A stretch of DNA of 64,000 nt, taken from contig JAWKUK010000012.1 of NCBI GenBank assembly GCA_041398605.1, positions 62,001 to 126,000 of the forward strand, in the 5' to 3' direction. Both the position numbers and the translations under genes were made by a program. This DNA is from JAWKUK01 sp041398605. GTDB lineage: Bacteria; Planctomycetota; UBA1135; GCA-002686595. The notes beneath the pieces are model-generated. The model was not told the origin of the DNA, made no database searches, and worked only from the letters and a program-made list of their open reading frames with translations. Shown in pieces: positions 44,033 to 52,969 of the stretch (its first letter is position 1; the number at the start of each line of letters is the position of its first letter).

Positions 44033-45398
44033 GCTCACCTGTGACGTCGCCATCGTGGGCGCCGGGCCCGCGGGCCTCGCCGCCGCGGCCGCTGCGCGCG
44101 CGCAGGGCGCGGACGCGCTCGTCATCGACGAGCACCCGGAGGCGGGCGGTCAGATTTGGCGCGCGTCGTATGCCCGCGGCCTGCACGAACAGGCCCGCAA
44201 GTGGCTGGAACGCGCGCGCGGCGCCCGCTTCTTGCACGGCGCGGCCGTGTACGACGCGGCGCCGCAGGGCCCCGCGCCGCAGGGTCACGGCGAACGCGCG
44301 CCGCGACCAGCCGCGCCGCCGGCACCGCACGCGCTCTCCGTGTGGCAGCGCGCCGGAGGCGCGGGCGAGGTCGCTGGCGCCGCCACGGTGCACGCGTCGC
44401 GGGTCGTGCTCGCGCTCGGCGCGACGGAGCGCTTCCTGCCGTTCCCCGGCTGGACGCTGCCGGGCGTCGTCGGCGTGGGCGGGCTGCAAGCGCTCATGAA
44501 GGGCGGCCTCGCGCTGCGCGGCGCGCGCGCCGAAGGTCGCCGCGTGCTGGTCGCCGGCAGCGGGCCGCTGCTCCTGGCGGTCGCCGCGGCGCTCGTCGAG
44601 GCCGGCGCGCACGTCGTCGCCGTCGCAGAGCAAGCGCCGCGCAGCGCGGTGCTGCGCCTCGGCCTCGGCCTCGTCGCGTGGCCGGCAAAGCTCGCGCAGG
44701 GCGCCGCGTTGACCGCGCGCTTGCGCGGCGTCCCGGTGCTGCACGACGCGTGGGTGACACGCGTCGAGGGCGCAGGGCGCCTCACGCGCGCCTACGTCTC
44801 ACACGCCGGCCGCGCGCGCGCGTTCGACGTCGACCTGGTCGCGTGTGGCTTCGGCCTCGTCCCGACGACGCAGTTAGGCGAGCTCATCGGGTGCGCGCGC
44901 GCCGGCGAGGGCCTCGCCGTCGACGAGGACCTCGCGACGTCCGTGCCGCGGGTCTATGCGGCGGGCGAGACGACCGGCATCGGCGGCGTCGATGCGGCGT
45001 TGGCCGAGGGCGCGCTCGCCGGCCTCGCCGCCGCCGGCGCCGATGCGCGCGTCCTTGCGCCGGCGCGCGCGCGCGTCGCGCGCCAGCGCCGCTTTGCGGC
45101 CAAGCTCGCGCGCGCCTACGCGCTGCGCCCGGAGCTGCGCGCGCTGGCGTCCGACGACACCCTCATCTGTCGCTGCGAGGACGTCGCGCTCGGCGCCGTG
45201 CGCGGCTTCACGGACGCGCGCAGCGCCAAGCTTGCGACGCGCTGCGGCATGGGCGCGTGCCAAGCGCGCGTGTGCGGCGCAGCGCTCGAATGTGTCCTCG
45301 GCTGGCCGCGCGAGGCGCCGCGCCCGCCGCTCTTCCCAGTCCCCTTCGCCGCGCTCGCTGCGTCCCCGTCGGGGACGCCGCGCGAGCCGGTCGCGTAA
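44025..45398 (+). CDS. lhpE: D-hydroxyproline dehydrogenase, FAD/NAD(P)-binding subunit with BFD-like [2Fe-2S] domain
   Basis: The product has 457 residues. There are two dinucleotide folds: CDVAIVGAGPAGLAAAAAAR near the start and RVLVAGSGPLLLAVAAALVE in the middle. The reductase signature VYAAGETTGIGGVDAALAEG follows. The C-terminal BFD-like domain has DDTLICRCEDVALGAVRG and LATRCGMGACQARVC, four cysteines for a [2Fe-2S] cluster. This is the HcnB/SoxA-like large subunit. A Pro/Ala-rich loop (GPAPQGHGERAPRPAAPPAP) is a local insertion. It accepts electrons from the oxidised amino acid; the final acceptor, probably the quinone pool, is inferred. Confidence 0.88.
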   Translation: MRELTCDVAIVGAGPAGLAAAAAARAQGADALVIDEHPEAGGQIWRASYARGLHEQARKWLERARGARFLHGAAVYDAAPQGPAPQGHGERAPRPAAPPAPHALSVWQRAGGAGEVAGAATVHASRVVLALGATERFLPFPGWTLPGVVGVGGLQALMKGGLALRGARAEGRRVLVAGSGPLLLAVAAALVEAGAHVVAVAEQAPRSAVLRLGLGLVAWPAKLAQGAALTARLRGVPVLHDAWVTRVEGAGRLTRAYVSHAGRARAFDVDLVACGFGLVPTTQLGELIGCARAGEGLAVDEDLATSVPRVYAAGETTGIGGVDAALAEGALAGLAAAGADARVLAPARARVARQRRFAAKLARAYALRPELRALASDDTLICRCEDVALGAVRGFTDARSAKLATRCGMGACQARVCGAALECVLGWPREAPRPPLFPVPFAALAASPSGTPREPVA

Positions 45399-45422
45399 AC
45401 CCTCGAACCTCGGAGATCCTCT

Positions 45423-46310
45423 ATGCAGTGGCAAGGTGTCATGCCCGCCATCACGACTCAGTTCCTCGCGGACGGGTCGATCGACCACGCCTTCGTCAAG
45501 CGCCACGTGGCGTGGCTCGTCGACCACGGCGCGACCGGGATCGTGCCGTGCGGCTCGCTCGGCGAAGGCGCGACGCTCGACCCGGAGGAGAAGGTCGCGC
45601 TGATGCGCACCTGCGTCGAGGGCGTCGCGGGCCGTGTGCCGGTCGTCCCGGGCATCGCGGCGCTGTCGACGCGCACCGCGGTGTGGCTCTGCCAGCAAGC
45701 GCAGGCGGTCGGCTGCGGGGGCCTGATGATCCTGCCGCCGTACGTGCACAAGGGCCCTGACGCCGAAGTGCAAGCGCACTTCGAGGCGATGCTCGCGGCG
45801 ACGGACCTCGAGTGCATGCTCTACAACAACCCGCCCGCGTACGGCTTCGACGCGCGGCCGGAGTTCATCGCGGCGCTCGCTGCGAAGCACGCGAACCTAC
45901 GCGCGGTCAAGGAGTCCAGCGGCGACGTGCGCCGCGTGACCGCCGTGCGCGCGCTCGTCGGCCCGCGCCTGGCGCTGTTCGCGGGGCTCGACGATATGGT
46001 GGTCGAGGCCGCGGCGATGGGCGCAGACGGCTGGATCGCGGGCCTCGTGAACGCGTTGCCCGAGGAGTCGGTGCGCCTCTTCACGCTGGCGAAAGCAGGC
46101 CGCATGGAGGAGGCGCAGGCGCTGTATCGCTGGTTCCTGCCGCTCTTACGCCTCGATTGTGTGCCGGAGTTCGTGCAATGGATCAAGCTCGTGCAGGCCG
46201 AGGTCGGCCAGGGCGCTGAGACGTTCCGCGCGCCGCGGCGCCCGATCGAGGGCCCCGCGCGCGACGCTGGCCTCGCGATGATCCGCGAGCGGCTCGCGGC
46301 GAGCCGCTGA
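45423..46310 (+). CDS. lhpC: Delta1-pyrroline-4-hydroxy-2-carboxylate deaminase (DHDPS family)
   Basis: The product has 295 residues. The DapA/NanA fold is clear: MPAITTQFLADGSIDHAFVK, VPCGSLGEGATLDPEEKV, GLMILPPYVH, Tyr134 in CMLYNNPPAYG and the Schiff-base Lys163 in LRAVKESSGDVRRVT. In a hydroxyproline operon this family member removes ammonia and water from Pyr4H2C to give alpha-ketoglutarate semialdehyde. True dihydrodipicolinate synthases carry a different substrate loop, and context decides the assignment. A CGGAG Shine-Dalgarno lies seven bases before the ATG. It starts 24 bp after the dehydrogenase genes. Confidence 0.87.
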   Translation: MQWQGVMPAITTQFLADGSIDHAFVKRHVAWLVDHGATGIVPCGSLGEGATLDPEEKVALMRTCVEGVAGRVPVVPGIAALSTRTAVWLCQQAQAVGCGGLMILPPYVHKGPDAEVQAHFEAMLAATDLECMLYNNPPAYGFDARPEFIAALAAKHANLRAVKESSGDVRRVTAVRALVGPRLALFAGLDDMVVEAAAMGADGWIAGLVNALPEESVRLFTLAKAGRMEEAQALYRWFLPLLRLDCVPEFVQWIKLVQAEVGQGAETFRAPRRPIEGPARDAGLAMIRERLAASR

Positions 46311-46377
46311 GGCCGCCCTGCGCGCACATGACGCACTCACCCTCTCTCCTCCGTCTCTCCCGCGAAGCAGCACGAAC

Positions 46378-47979
46378 ATGACCGAACTCGCCCCCGCGCT
46401 CGAAGGCGCTCACATCCTCGGGAGCACGCGCTCGCGCGCGGGCGTCAGCGCGTTCACTGCGTGCGACCCGCGCACCGGCGCAGCGTTGGCGCCCGCCTTC
46501 CACGAAGCGACTGACGTCGAGGTCGCGCGCGCGATGGAGCTCGCGGCGAGCGCGCACCCCGCGTTCGAGGCCCAGGGCCGCGAGCTGCGGGCGCAGCTCC
46601 TCGAGGCGATCGCGGCGGGCCTGGAGGCGCTCGGCGCGGCGCTCGTCGAGCGCGCGAGCGCCGAGACGGGCCTGCCGACCGCGCGCATCGAGGCCGAGCG
46701 CGGCCGCACGACGGGGCAGCTGCGCCTCTTCGCGCGCACGGTGCGCGAGGGCGCGTACCTCGGCGCGCGCATCGACCACGGCGACCCGGCGCGCGCGCCG
46801 CTGCCGAAGCCGGACCTGCGCTCGATGGCGCGCGCGCTCGGGCCGGTCGTCGTGTTCGGCGCGTCGAACTTCCCCCTCGCGTTCTCGGTCGCCGGCGGCG
46901 ACACGGCGGCGGCGCTCGCGGCGGGGTGCCCGGTCGTCGTCAAAGGGCACCCGAACCACCCGGGCACGAGCGAGCTCGTTGGGGGCGTGATCGCGGGCGC
47001 CGTGCGCGCGCTGGGCCTGCCCGAGGGCACGTTCTCGCTCGTGCAGGGCCGGACACACGAGGTGGGTCTCGCGCTCGTGTTGCACCCGGCGGCGCGCGCG
47101 GTCGCCTTCACGGGCTCGCTGCGCGGGGGCCGCGCGCTGTTCGACGCTGCGCAGGCGCGTGAGGTCCCGATCCCGGTGTTCGCGGAGATGGGCAGCGTCA
47201 ACCCGGTCTTCCTCTTGCCGGGCCGCGTGGCGGCGGACCCCGCGGCGCTCGGCGCTCAGATCGCGGGCTCGGTGACGATGGGGGTGGGGCAGTTCTGCAC
47301 GAACCCTGGCGTGTTGGTGCTCGTACGCGATGCGGCCAGCGGCGCGCTGCTCGATGCGCTCGCGGCCGCCTTAGCGGCTGCGCCGGAGGCGCCGCTCTTG
47401 CACGCGGGCATCCGCAAGGCGTTCGACGCGGGCCTCGAGCGGCTCGCCGGCGTCACAGGCGTCGAGGTGCGCGCGCGCGCGGCGGCGGCGGGCCCGTGCG
47501 GCGCGCGCGGGGCGCTGCTGACGATCCCTGCGGCCCGTTTCCTGGCGGAGCATGCGGCGCGCGAGGAGGTCTTCGGCCCGAGCACCCTCGCGGTCCTGTG
47601 CGAGGACGCTGCCGAGCTGCTGGCGGTCGCGCGCGGCCTCGCGGGGCAGCTCACGGCGACGCTGCACGCGGGCGCAGGGGACGAGTCGCTCGCGGCGTCG
47701 CTCGCGCCGCTCTTGGCCGAGCGCGCGGGCCGCGTCCTCTTCGGCGGCTTCCCGACGGGCGTCGAGGTCACCGAGGCGATGGTGCACGGCGGCCCGTACC
47801 CGGCGACGACCGACAGCCGCACGACCTCGGTCGGTCCGACCGCGATCGCGCGCTTCGTCCGCCCGGTCGCCTACCAGAACTTCCCGCAGCCGCTCCTCCC
47901 GGACGAGCTGCGCGACGACGGCCCCGCGGGCCTCTGGCGGCGCGTCGACGGCGCGTGGCAATTGACGCCTGGAGCGTAG
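46378..47979 (+). CDS. Alpha-ketoglutarate semialdehyde dehydrogenase
   Basis: The product has 533 residues, slightly longer than standard aldehyde dehydrogenases, as is usual for the KGSA group. The oxyanion Asn motif is VVVFGASNFPLAFSVAGGDT, the general-base Glu is in VFAEMGSVNPVFLL and the nucleophile Cys is in GVGQFCTNPGVLVLV. VKGHPNHPGTSELVGG is the coenzyme site, typical of NADP+-using KGSA dehydrogenases. It converts 2-oxoglutarate semialdehyde to 2-oxoglutarate, the last step in hydroxyproline degradation. It lies 67 bp after the deaminase gene and ends the operon, facing the K+ channel gene across a hairpin. Confidence 0.9.
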   Translation: MTELAPALEGAHILGSTRSRAGVSAFTACDPRTGAALAPAFHEATDVEVARAMELAASAHPAFEAQGRELRAQLLEAIAAGLEALGAALVERASAETGLPTARIEAERGRTTGQLRLFARTVREGAYLGARIDHGDPARAPLPKPDLRSMARALGPVVVFGASNFPLAFSVAGGDTAAALAAGCPVVVKGHPNHPGTSELVGGVIAGAVRALGLPEGTFSLVQGRTHEVGLALVLHPAARAVAFTGSLRGGRALFDAAQAREVPIPVFAEMGSVNPVFLLPGRVAADPAALGAQIAGSVTMGVGQFCTNPGVLVLVRDAASGALLDALAAALAAAPEAPLLHAGIRKAFDAGLERLAGVTGVEVRARAAAAGPCGARGALLTIPAARFLAEHAAREEVFGPSTLAVLCEDAAELLAVARGLAGQLTATLHAGAGDESLAASLAPLLAERAGRVLFGGFPTGVEVTEAMVHGGPYPATTDSRTTSVGPTAIARFVRPVAYQNFPQPLLPDELRDDGPAGLWRRVDGAWQLTPGA

Positions 47980-48008
47980 CAGCCCGCGGTGAAGCGGCGC
48001 TTCGGGAC

Positions 48009-48024
48009 GCGCCCCTGCGGGCGC
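48009..48024. terminator. Hairpin between convergent genes
   Basis: GCGCCC (48009-48014) pairs with GGGCGC (48019-48024) around a CTGC loop. It lies between the end of the semialdehyde dehydrogenase gene and the end of the K+ channel gene. A short GC stem with a tetraloop and no T-run is a plausible but unproven bidirectional terminator. Confidence 0.45.
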
Positions 48025-48026
48025 AC

Positions 48027-48908
48027 TCAGTCCGCCAAGCTCGCGCCGCAGCGCTTGCAGAAGCGGGCGTCGGGGTCATGGCCCTCGAGCGTGCAGCTCG
48101 AGCAGCACTGGCCTGAGACGCTCTTCTGGCTGCGCGCGAGCTCGGCGCTGACGATGCCGGTCGGCACCGCGATGATCCCATAGCCGAGGATCATGATCAG
48201 CGAGGCGATGACTTGGCCCAGGGTCGTCGACGGCGTCACATCGCCGAAGCCGACGGTCGTCAGCGTCACGATCGCCCAGTAGATGCCGCGTGGGATGCTC
48301 GTGAACTGGCTGCCTCTACCCTCGATCAGGTACATCGTGGCGCCGCAGATCGTGACCGTGCACAGCACCGTGATCAGGAACACGGCGATCTTGGGCCAGC
48401 TCGAGCGCAAGGCGCCCGCGAGGACGTCCCCCTCACGGACGAAGCGCGCGAGCTTCAACACTCGGAACACGCGCAGGATCCGGAAGACCCGGACGATGAC
48501 AAACGTCTGCGCGCCAGGCACGAAGAGGCCGATCCACGTCGGCAGGATCGAGACCAGGTCGACGAGGCCGAAGAAGCTCCTGGCGTAGACCCTGGGCCGC
48601 GGGTGGGCCACCAACCTCGCCATGTACTCGACGCTGAAGATCGCGGTCAGGACGTACTCGGCCGTCCAAAGGGCGCGGCCATGGGTCGCTCGGATCGAGT
48701 CAACCGTCTCCAGCGAGACACAGACGAGGCTCAGTACGATGAGGCCGAGCAGCGCGACGTCGAACGCCTTGCCCGCGACCGTGTCGTGCTCGAAGATCGT
48801 CTCGTAGAGCCAGCGGCGCCACGGCGCGCGGGGCGCGATTTGGTTGCGGTCGTCTGCGTGCATCCTGTCGCGCGCTTGTCCTCTGCGCATACTGCCATTC
48901 GAGCCCAT
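48027..48908 (-). CDS. Voltage-gated K+ channel with C-terminal zinc ribbon
   Basis: The product has 293 residues in the longest credible form. Six transmembrane segments are visible. S4 is RVFRILRVFRVLKLARF, with basic residues at every third position (Arg140, 143, 146, 149, Lys152, Arg155). The pore loop GIYWAIVTLTTVGFGDVTP carries the K+ filter TVGFGD (218-223). After S6 a short tail has CSSC (269-272) and CKRCG (284-287), two CxxC pairs forming a zinc ribbon. That ending is uncommon for a KvAP/Kch-like channel. It may assemble subunits or sense metal or redox state. A Met at residue 16 (MHADDRNQ) is an alternative start. Confidence 0.88.
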   Translation of the reverse strand: MGSNGSMRRGQARDRMHADDRNQIAPRAPWRRWLYETIFEHDTVAGKAFDVALLGLIVLSLVCVSLETVDSIRATHGRALWTAEYVLTAIFSVEYMARLVAHPRPRVYARSFFGLVDLVSILPTWIGLFVPGAQTFVIVRVFRILRVFRVLKLARFVREGDVLAGALRSSWPKIAVFLITVLCTVTICGATMYLIEGRGSQFTSIPRGIYWAIVTLTTVGFGDVTPSTTLGQVIASLIMILGYGIIAVPTGIVSAELARSQKSVSGQCCSSCTLEGHDPDARFCKRCGASLAD

Positions 48909-49037
48909 CGGAAGGCCAGCACGGGCTCGCGCGCGCCGCCTCGGGCGGGCGCGCCAGCGTCGACCGCGCCCCGCCTCGGGCGGGCGCGCCGGCAGGAACT
49001 GCTGACGTTCGAGCCCGTTCCGGGTACAACCTCAACC

Positions 49038-50111
49038 GTGAGCAGAACACGCGTCCTCGTGATCGGATGCGGGAACATGGGTGCCTCCCATGCCCGCGCG
49101 TACAAGGCCCTCGACGAATTCGAGCTGGTCGGGCTCGTCAGCCGTGGGCCAGCGAGCCGGGAGGCCTTGAGCGCTGAGCTCGGCGGCGTCCCGACCTTCG
49201 CCGACGCCGCGGCCGCGATCGCCGAGACGCGGCCGGACGCCGTCTCGATCAATACCTACCCTGACACGCATTATCCCCTGTGCAAGGCCGCCCTCGCGGC
49301 CGGCGCGCACGTCTTCGTCGAGAAGCCGCTCGCGGAGACGCTCGAGCAGGCCCAAGAGCTCGTCGCGCTCGCCCGTGAGCAGCGCCGTGTCATCATCGTG
49401 GGCTACATCCTGCGCGTCCACCCCGCGTGGACGAAGTTCATCGAGGTCGCGCGCACGCTCGGTAAGCCGCTCGTCATGCGGATGAACCTGAACCAGCAGA
49501 GCCGGGGCAAGCAGTGGGCGACGCACCGGGCGCTCATGGACTCGATCTCGCCGATCGTCGACTGCGGCGTGCACTACGTCGACGTGATGTGTCAGATGAC
49601 AGGCGCGCGGCCGGTGCGTGTGTCGGCGATTGGCGCGCGCCTCTCGGACGAGCTCAAGCCCGGCATGTACAACTACGGCCAGCTCCAGGTCGTGTTCGAC
49701 GACGGCTCGGTCGGCTGGTACGAGGCGGGCTGGGGCCCGATGATGAGCGAGACCGCGTACTTCGTGAAGGACGTCGTGGGGCCGGACGGCTGCGTCTCCA
49801 TCGTCGATTCGAGCGGCGGCGAGCGCGACGCTGCGAGCGCTGATATCGACGCTCACACGAAGACCAACACGCTGCGGCTGCACCGCGCCGCGCGCGACGA
49901 GAACGACGAGTTCTTGCGCGCGGACGAGTGGATCGACACGACGAGCGAGCCCGACCACGACGGCCTGTGCCTCCTGGAGCAGCAGCTCTTTGCGCAGGCG
50001 ATCCGCGGCGCATTCGACCCGACGCAGCACCTCGAAGACTCGCTCAACGCGACCCGCATCGTGCTCGCGGCGGACGAGTCCTTTCGCACGGGGCGCACGA
50101 TCGACCTGTGA
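49038..50111 (+). CDS. Gfo/Idh/MocA family oxidoreductase
   Basis: The product has 357 residues. The NAD(P) fold is VLVIGCGNMGASHARAYKAL. The family motif is HVFVEKPLAETLEQAQELVA, with the catalytic-type EKP lysine, and VDCGVHYVDVMCQMTGARPV holds the His near the active site. Family members oxidise or reduce sugars, inositols and related compounds with NAD(H). The start is GTG (SRTRVLVIGC), directly at the fold; an ATG at 49078 is too late. It stands alone, divergent from the K+ channel gene and convergent with the next gene, so the substrate cannot be guessed. Confidence 0.88.
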   Translation: MSRTRVLVIGCGNMGASHARAYKALDEFELVGLVSRGPASREALSAELGGVPTFADAAAAIAETRPDAVSINTYPDTHYPLCKAALAAGAHVFVEKPLAETLEQAQELVALAREQRRVIIVGYILRVHPAWTKFIEVARTLGKPLVMRMNLNQQSRGKQWATHRALMDSISPIVDCGVHYVDVMCQMTGARPVRVSAIGARLSDELKPGMYNYGQLQVVFDDGSVGWYEAGWGPMMSETAYFVKDVVGPDGCVSIVDSSGGERDAASADIDAHTKTNTLRLHRAARDENDEFLRADEWIDTTSEPDHDGLCLLEQQLFAQAIRGAFDPTQHLEDSLNATRIVLAADESFRTGRTIDL

Positions 50112-50139
50112 GCGCGCGCCCCGCCCTGCCGGCCTCACC

Positions 50140-51648
50140 TCACTTCACTTTGTCCAGGAACGCCAGGAAGCGCCACTCGAGGGAGTCTGTCGTGTTGTCC
50201 TTGGCAGACAGCGGGACGCCGTAGATCTCCTCGGCGAGCTGCTCGAACGTCTTGCCATCGCGGAGATCGTCGAGGCTATGCATGAGCTGCCGGAACTTCG
50301 CCGCCGAGGCCTCCGGTGAAGCCGGGTCGCCCGCGGTCCGTAGCCAGTGGTGGAACCCGCTCTTGTACGCGCGATAGAACTCACCGTACTCCGTCAGGAA
50401 CTCTTGCGCCGGGTACTGCTGTAGGGCCGCGGCCACGCCGAAGAACGGCGCATTGACGACGCACTTGCCGCTGTCGGCCTTCAGCAGGAAGTGGCACAGA
50501 GCGTCCTTGTAGCGCGGCGCTTTCTGTTTCACCGCGTCCTTCGCGCCCTCGCGTTGGCCCCGATGCAACGGGCCAAAGAAGTGATCCTTGCCGTCACCCT
50601 TGCGGTAGGGGCTGCGCACGACCATGCTCTGCCCTTGCGCGCTGCGCGGCGGCAGCGTCCCGCCGTTCGGGTTTCCGCCGGGCACGAACTTCGAATAGGG
50701 CTGGGTCTTGCCCCCGCTCTCCTTGAGCTGCCCTTCGCCGTCGATCGTGTTGATGCTGCCGACGAACTCGATCACGATGTTCATCACGAGCGCGTTGTCG
50801 TAGTGGTCCAAGTCCCGGTTCAGGCAGAACTTCAAGAACGCCATCCCTGCCTGCAACGTGACTTGCTCAACGATCCCCGTCGGCTGGATGGACTTCATGC
50901 TCTTCCCTTCGGCGAAGGTCGGGTCGAAGCCGTTCCACGAGGCGTACTCCATCGCGGCGACGAGCGACCAGCCCGTCCAGAACTGCGTCCATTGGTCGAC
51001 GCCATAGGAATAGAGCTCCTTGCGCTTGTCCTCTGACAGCTGGCCTGCGAACGCGACCCAACGCATGAAGTCCCGGCGGGTCGGCGAGAGGATGATCTGC
51101 ACGCGGCGCTCTTCCGGGAATGGCAGGCCGCTCGCGTCGCTGCGCAGGTAGGCCAGGACGCGGGCCTCCGCTGCGCGCAGCTCCGGCGTCGCAGCGCATA
51201 GGTCCTCGAGGTCGCCATGGTCCGCCTCTTTGCCGAGCTTGCCGAGCGCGCGGACCGGCCAAGCCTCGACCCAAGCGCGCAGCGCGGCGATGTCCGCCTG
51301 AACGGCTGCCGCGTTCGCGTCGCTGGGCATCACCCACTGGATCCAAACGCGCTGGAAGTCCAGCAACCCGAGCGCGACATCGACCAGGTCCTCGGGTGCG
51401 GCGCGCTGCGCGAGGTGCTCGGTGGGGTAGTGCACCTCGAACGCGCCCAGACCGACGTGGACAAATTTGCGCTCGAGGATCTCGGGCACGGTGCACGCGG
51501 CGCCGCCCGCACAGCGCTGCTCGCGGAACGCCCGCGCCAGCTCGTCGAACGGGATCTCCTCGGGGGGCGCTTGCGCGTGGCTGGCCGGGGCGAGGAACGT
51601 CATGGCCGCGAGCGCGGACAGCGTGAGAGCGGCGGACGGATTTGACAT
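50140..51648 (-). CDS. Secreted protein of unknown function, 502 aa
   Basis: I do not recognise a family. The signal peptide is MSNPSAALTLSALAAMTFLA followed by PASHAQA. The mature part is mostly helical with many aromatic residues: FVHVGLGAFEVHYPTEHLAQ, QIILSPTRRDFMRWVAFAGQ, WTQFWTGWSLVAAMEYASWN, and LMHSLDDLRDGKTFEQLAEE near the end. Two cysteines in EQRCAGGAACTV may form a disulfide. The middle (KESGGKTQPYSKFVPGGNPN) is loop-like. A repeated theme of Trp/Phe/Tyr in helices suggests a compact domain, perhaps peptidase- or peptidyl-hydrolase-like, but no catalytic motif is visible. It is divergent from the lipase-like gene. Confidence 0.65.
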   Translation of the reverse strand: MSNPSAALTLSALAAMTFLAPASHAQAPPEEIPFDELARAFREQRCAGGAACTVPEILERKFVHVGLGAFEVHYPTEHLAQRAAPEDLVDVALGLLDFQRVWIQWVMPSDANAAAVQADIAALRAWVEAWPVRALGKLGKEADHGDLEDLCAATPELRAAEARVLAYLRSDASGLPFPEERRVQIILSPTRRDFMRWVAFAGQLSEDKRKELYSYGVDQWTQFWTGWSLVAAMEYASWNGFDPTFAEGKSMKSIQPTGIVEQVTLQAGMAFLKFCLNRDLDHYDNALVMNIVIEFVGSINTIDGEGQLKESGGKTQPYSKFVPGGNPNGGTLPPRSAQGQSMVVRSPYRKGDGKDHFFGPLHRGQREGAKDAVKQKAPRYKDALCHFLLKADSGKCVVNAPFFGVAAALQQYPAQEFLTEYGEFYRAYKSGFHHWLRTAGDPASPEASAAKFRQLMHSLDDLRDGKTFEQLAEEIYGVPLSAKDNTTDSLEWRFLAFLDKVK

Positions 51649-51871
51649 GGGCGAGGCGGGGCGCGGGCGCCCCGGGGTGATGCGCGAGGTGGGGCCAGCG
51701 GGCAATGTACGCGGTTCCCGGCGGTTTCCGCGAGCCTCGCCTCGGCGGGCCGAGCGCGCGCTGATTCGCGGCGCGAATCGGCGCGTATCGTGGGAGTAAG
51801 GGCATGGCCCCTGGGACCGAGCGCAGAGTGTGTGGGCCAAGTCGCCCTCGACTCACTTCGGACATCGCGCC

Positions 51872-52939
51872 ATGCAGCTGCCCTATCGCTATCTCCCGCC
51901 TCGGATCACCTTTTGGCCCTCGACGCGGCTCCGCCGTCGCCTGCGGGCCGCTGCCGTGTCACTCATGATCTCGCTGGGCCTCGGCCTCGGCGTGACTGCG
52001 TGCGCGGTCTTCGGCGGTCAAAGCGGGCGGCTGATGCCGAACCTCGCGTGCCCGACGCTGGGCGGGACGGAGTTCTGGAGCGACGTCGCGTGGGACGCCG
52101 GCTGGAAGGTGCAGCGGCACGCCTGGACCGGCCATGCGCGCCTGCTCGATCCCAAAGGTGTGCGGCGGGCGTGGGGGGCGGAGGGCGCGTGCCGCGCAGC
52201 GCTCGCGGCAAGGCGGGCTGTGGGGCAGGGCGCGGCGGAGCCTGCTGCGTCGGGCTCGGCCAGCGCGACGAGCCCCGCGGGCGCGCCGCTCGTCGTTCTG
52301 CTGCACGGGCTCGGCCGCTCGCATCGATCGTTTGCTGCCCTCGAGGAGCGCTTGCACGCTGAGGGCTACGAGGTCCTTGCCTTTGAGTACGCGTCGACGC
52401 GCGGGACGATCAGCGAGCACGCCGCGGCGCTCGCCGGGCTGCTCGAGGGCCTCGCGGCGCCGCGCGAGGTCTCGTTCGTGACGCACAGCCTCGGGGGCAT
52501 CGTGCTGCGCGAGCTCACGCGCGATGCCGCAGCGCCGTGGCGCGCGAGGCACACGCTCGGTCGCGCGGTGACGCTCGCTGCGCCGCACGGTGGCGCCGAG
52601 ATCGCCGCGCGCCTGTCGCGTTGCGCGCCGGTGCGCTGGGTCCTCGGGCCGGCGTTTGTTGCGCTCGGAGACGGCGCTGCCGCCGCGTTGCCTGAACCGG
52701 ACTTGGAGTTCGGCGCGGTGGTCGCGGTGCGCGGCGACGGGCGCGGCTGGAACCCCTGGGTCGCGGGGGACGATGACGGCCTCGTCGCGGCGACGGAGGC
52801 GACGCTGCCCGGCGCGCGTGAGGTGCTGTTCGTCGAGGCGTTGCACACCTTCGTGATGAACGAGCCGCGGGTGCTCGACGCGGTCGTCGAGTTCCTGCGC
52901 GTGGGCGCGTTCGGGTCCGCCTTGGCGAGTGACACGTGA
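51872..52939 (+). CDS. Membrane- or lipid-anchored alpha/beta hydrolase (lipase-like)
   Basis: The product has 355 residues. The N-terminus RRRLRAAAVSLMISLGLGLG runs to TACAVFGG; a lipobox-like VTAC suggests a lipoprotein anchor. The hydrolase core has the oxyanion motif PLVVLLHGLGRSHRSFAALE, the nucleophile in SFVTHSLGGIVLRELT (THSLG in place of the classical GxSxG), a candidate acid in VAGDDDGLVAATEA and the His in FVEALHTFVMNEP. The order Ser-Asp-His matches bacterial triacylglycerol lipases/PGAP1-like esterases. An earlier start at 51830 is possible but adds only MWAKSPSTHFGHRA. The gene ends at a strong hairpin shared with the convergent transporter operon. Confidence 0.78.
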   Translation: MQLPYRYLPPRITFWPSTRLRRRLRAAAVSLMISLGLGLGVTACAVFGGQSGRLMPNLACPTLGGTEFWSDVAWDAGWKVQRHAWTGHARLLDPKGVRRAWGAEGACRAALAARRAVGQGAAEPAASGSASATSPAGAPLVVLLHGLGRSHRSFAALEERLHAEGYEVLAFEYASTRGTISEHAAALAGLLEGLAAPREVSFVTHSLGGIVLRELTRDAAAPWRARHTLGRAVTLAAPHGGAEIAARLSRCAPVRWVLGPAFVALGDGAAAALPEPDLEFGAVVAVRGDGRGWNPWVAGDDDGLVAATEATLPGAREVLFVEALHTFVMNEPRVLDAVVEFLRVGAFGSALASDT

Positions 52940-52969
52940 GCGCGCTGGTTGGCGTGCGGCCAGGGTGCG

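Noticed and set aside
45423..46310. Dihydrodipicolinate synthase (dapA)
   Set aside because: Position inside a full hydroxyproline operon favours the Pyr4H2C deaminase of the same family.
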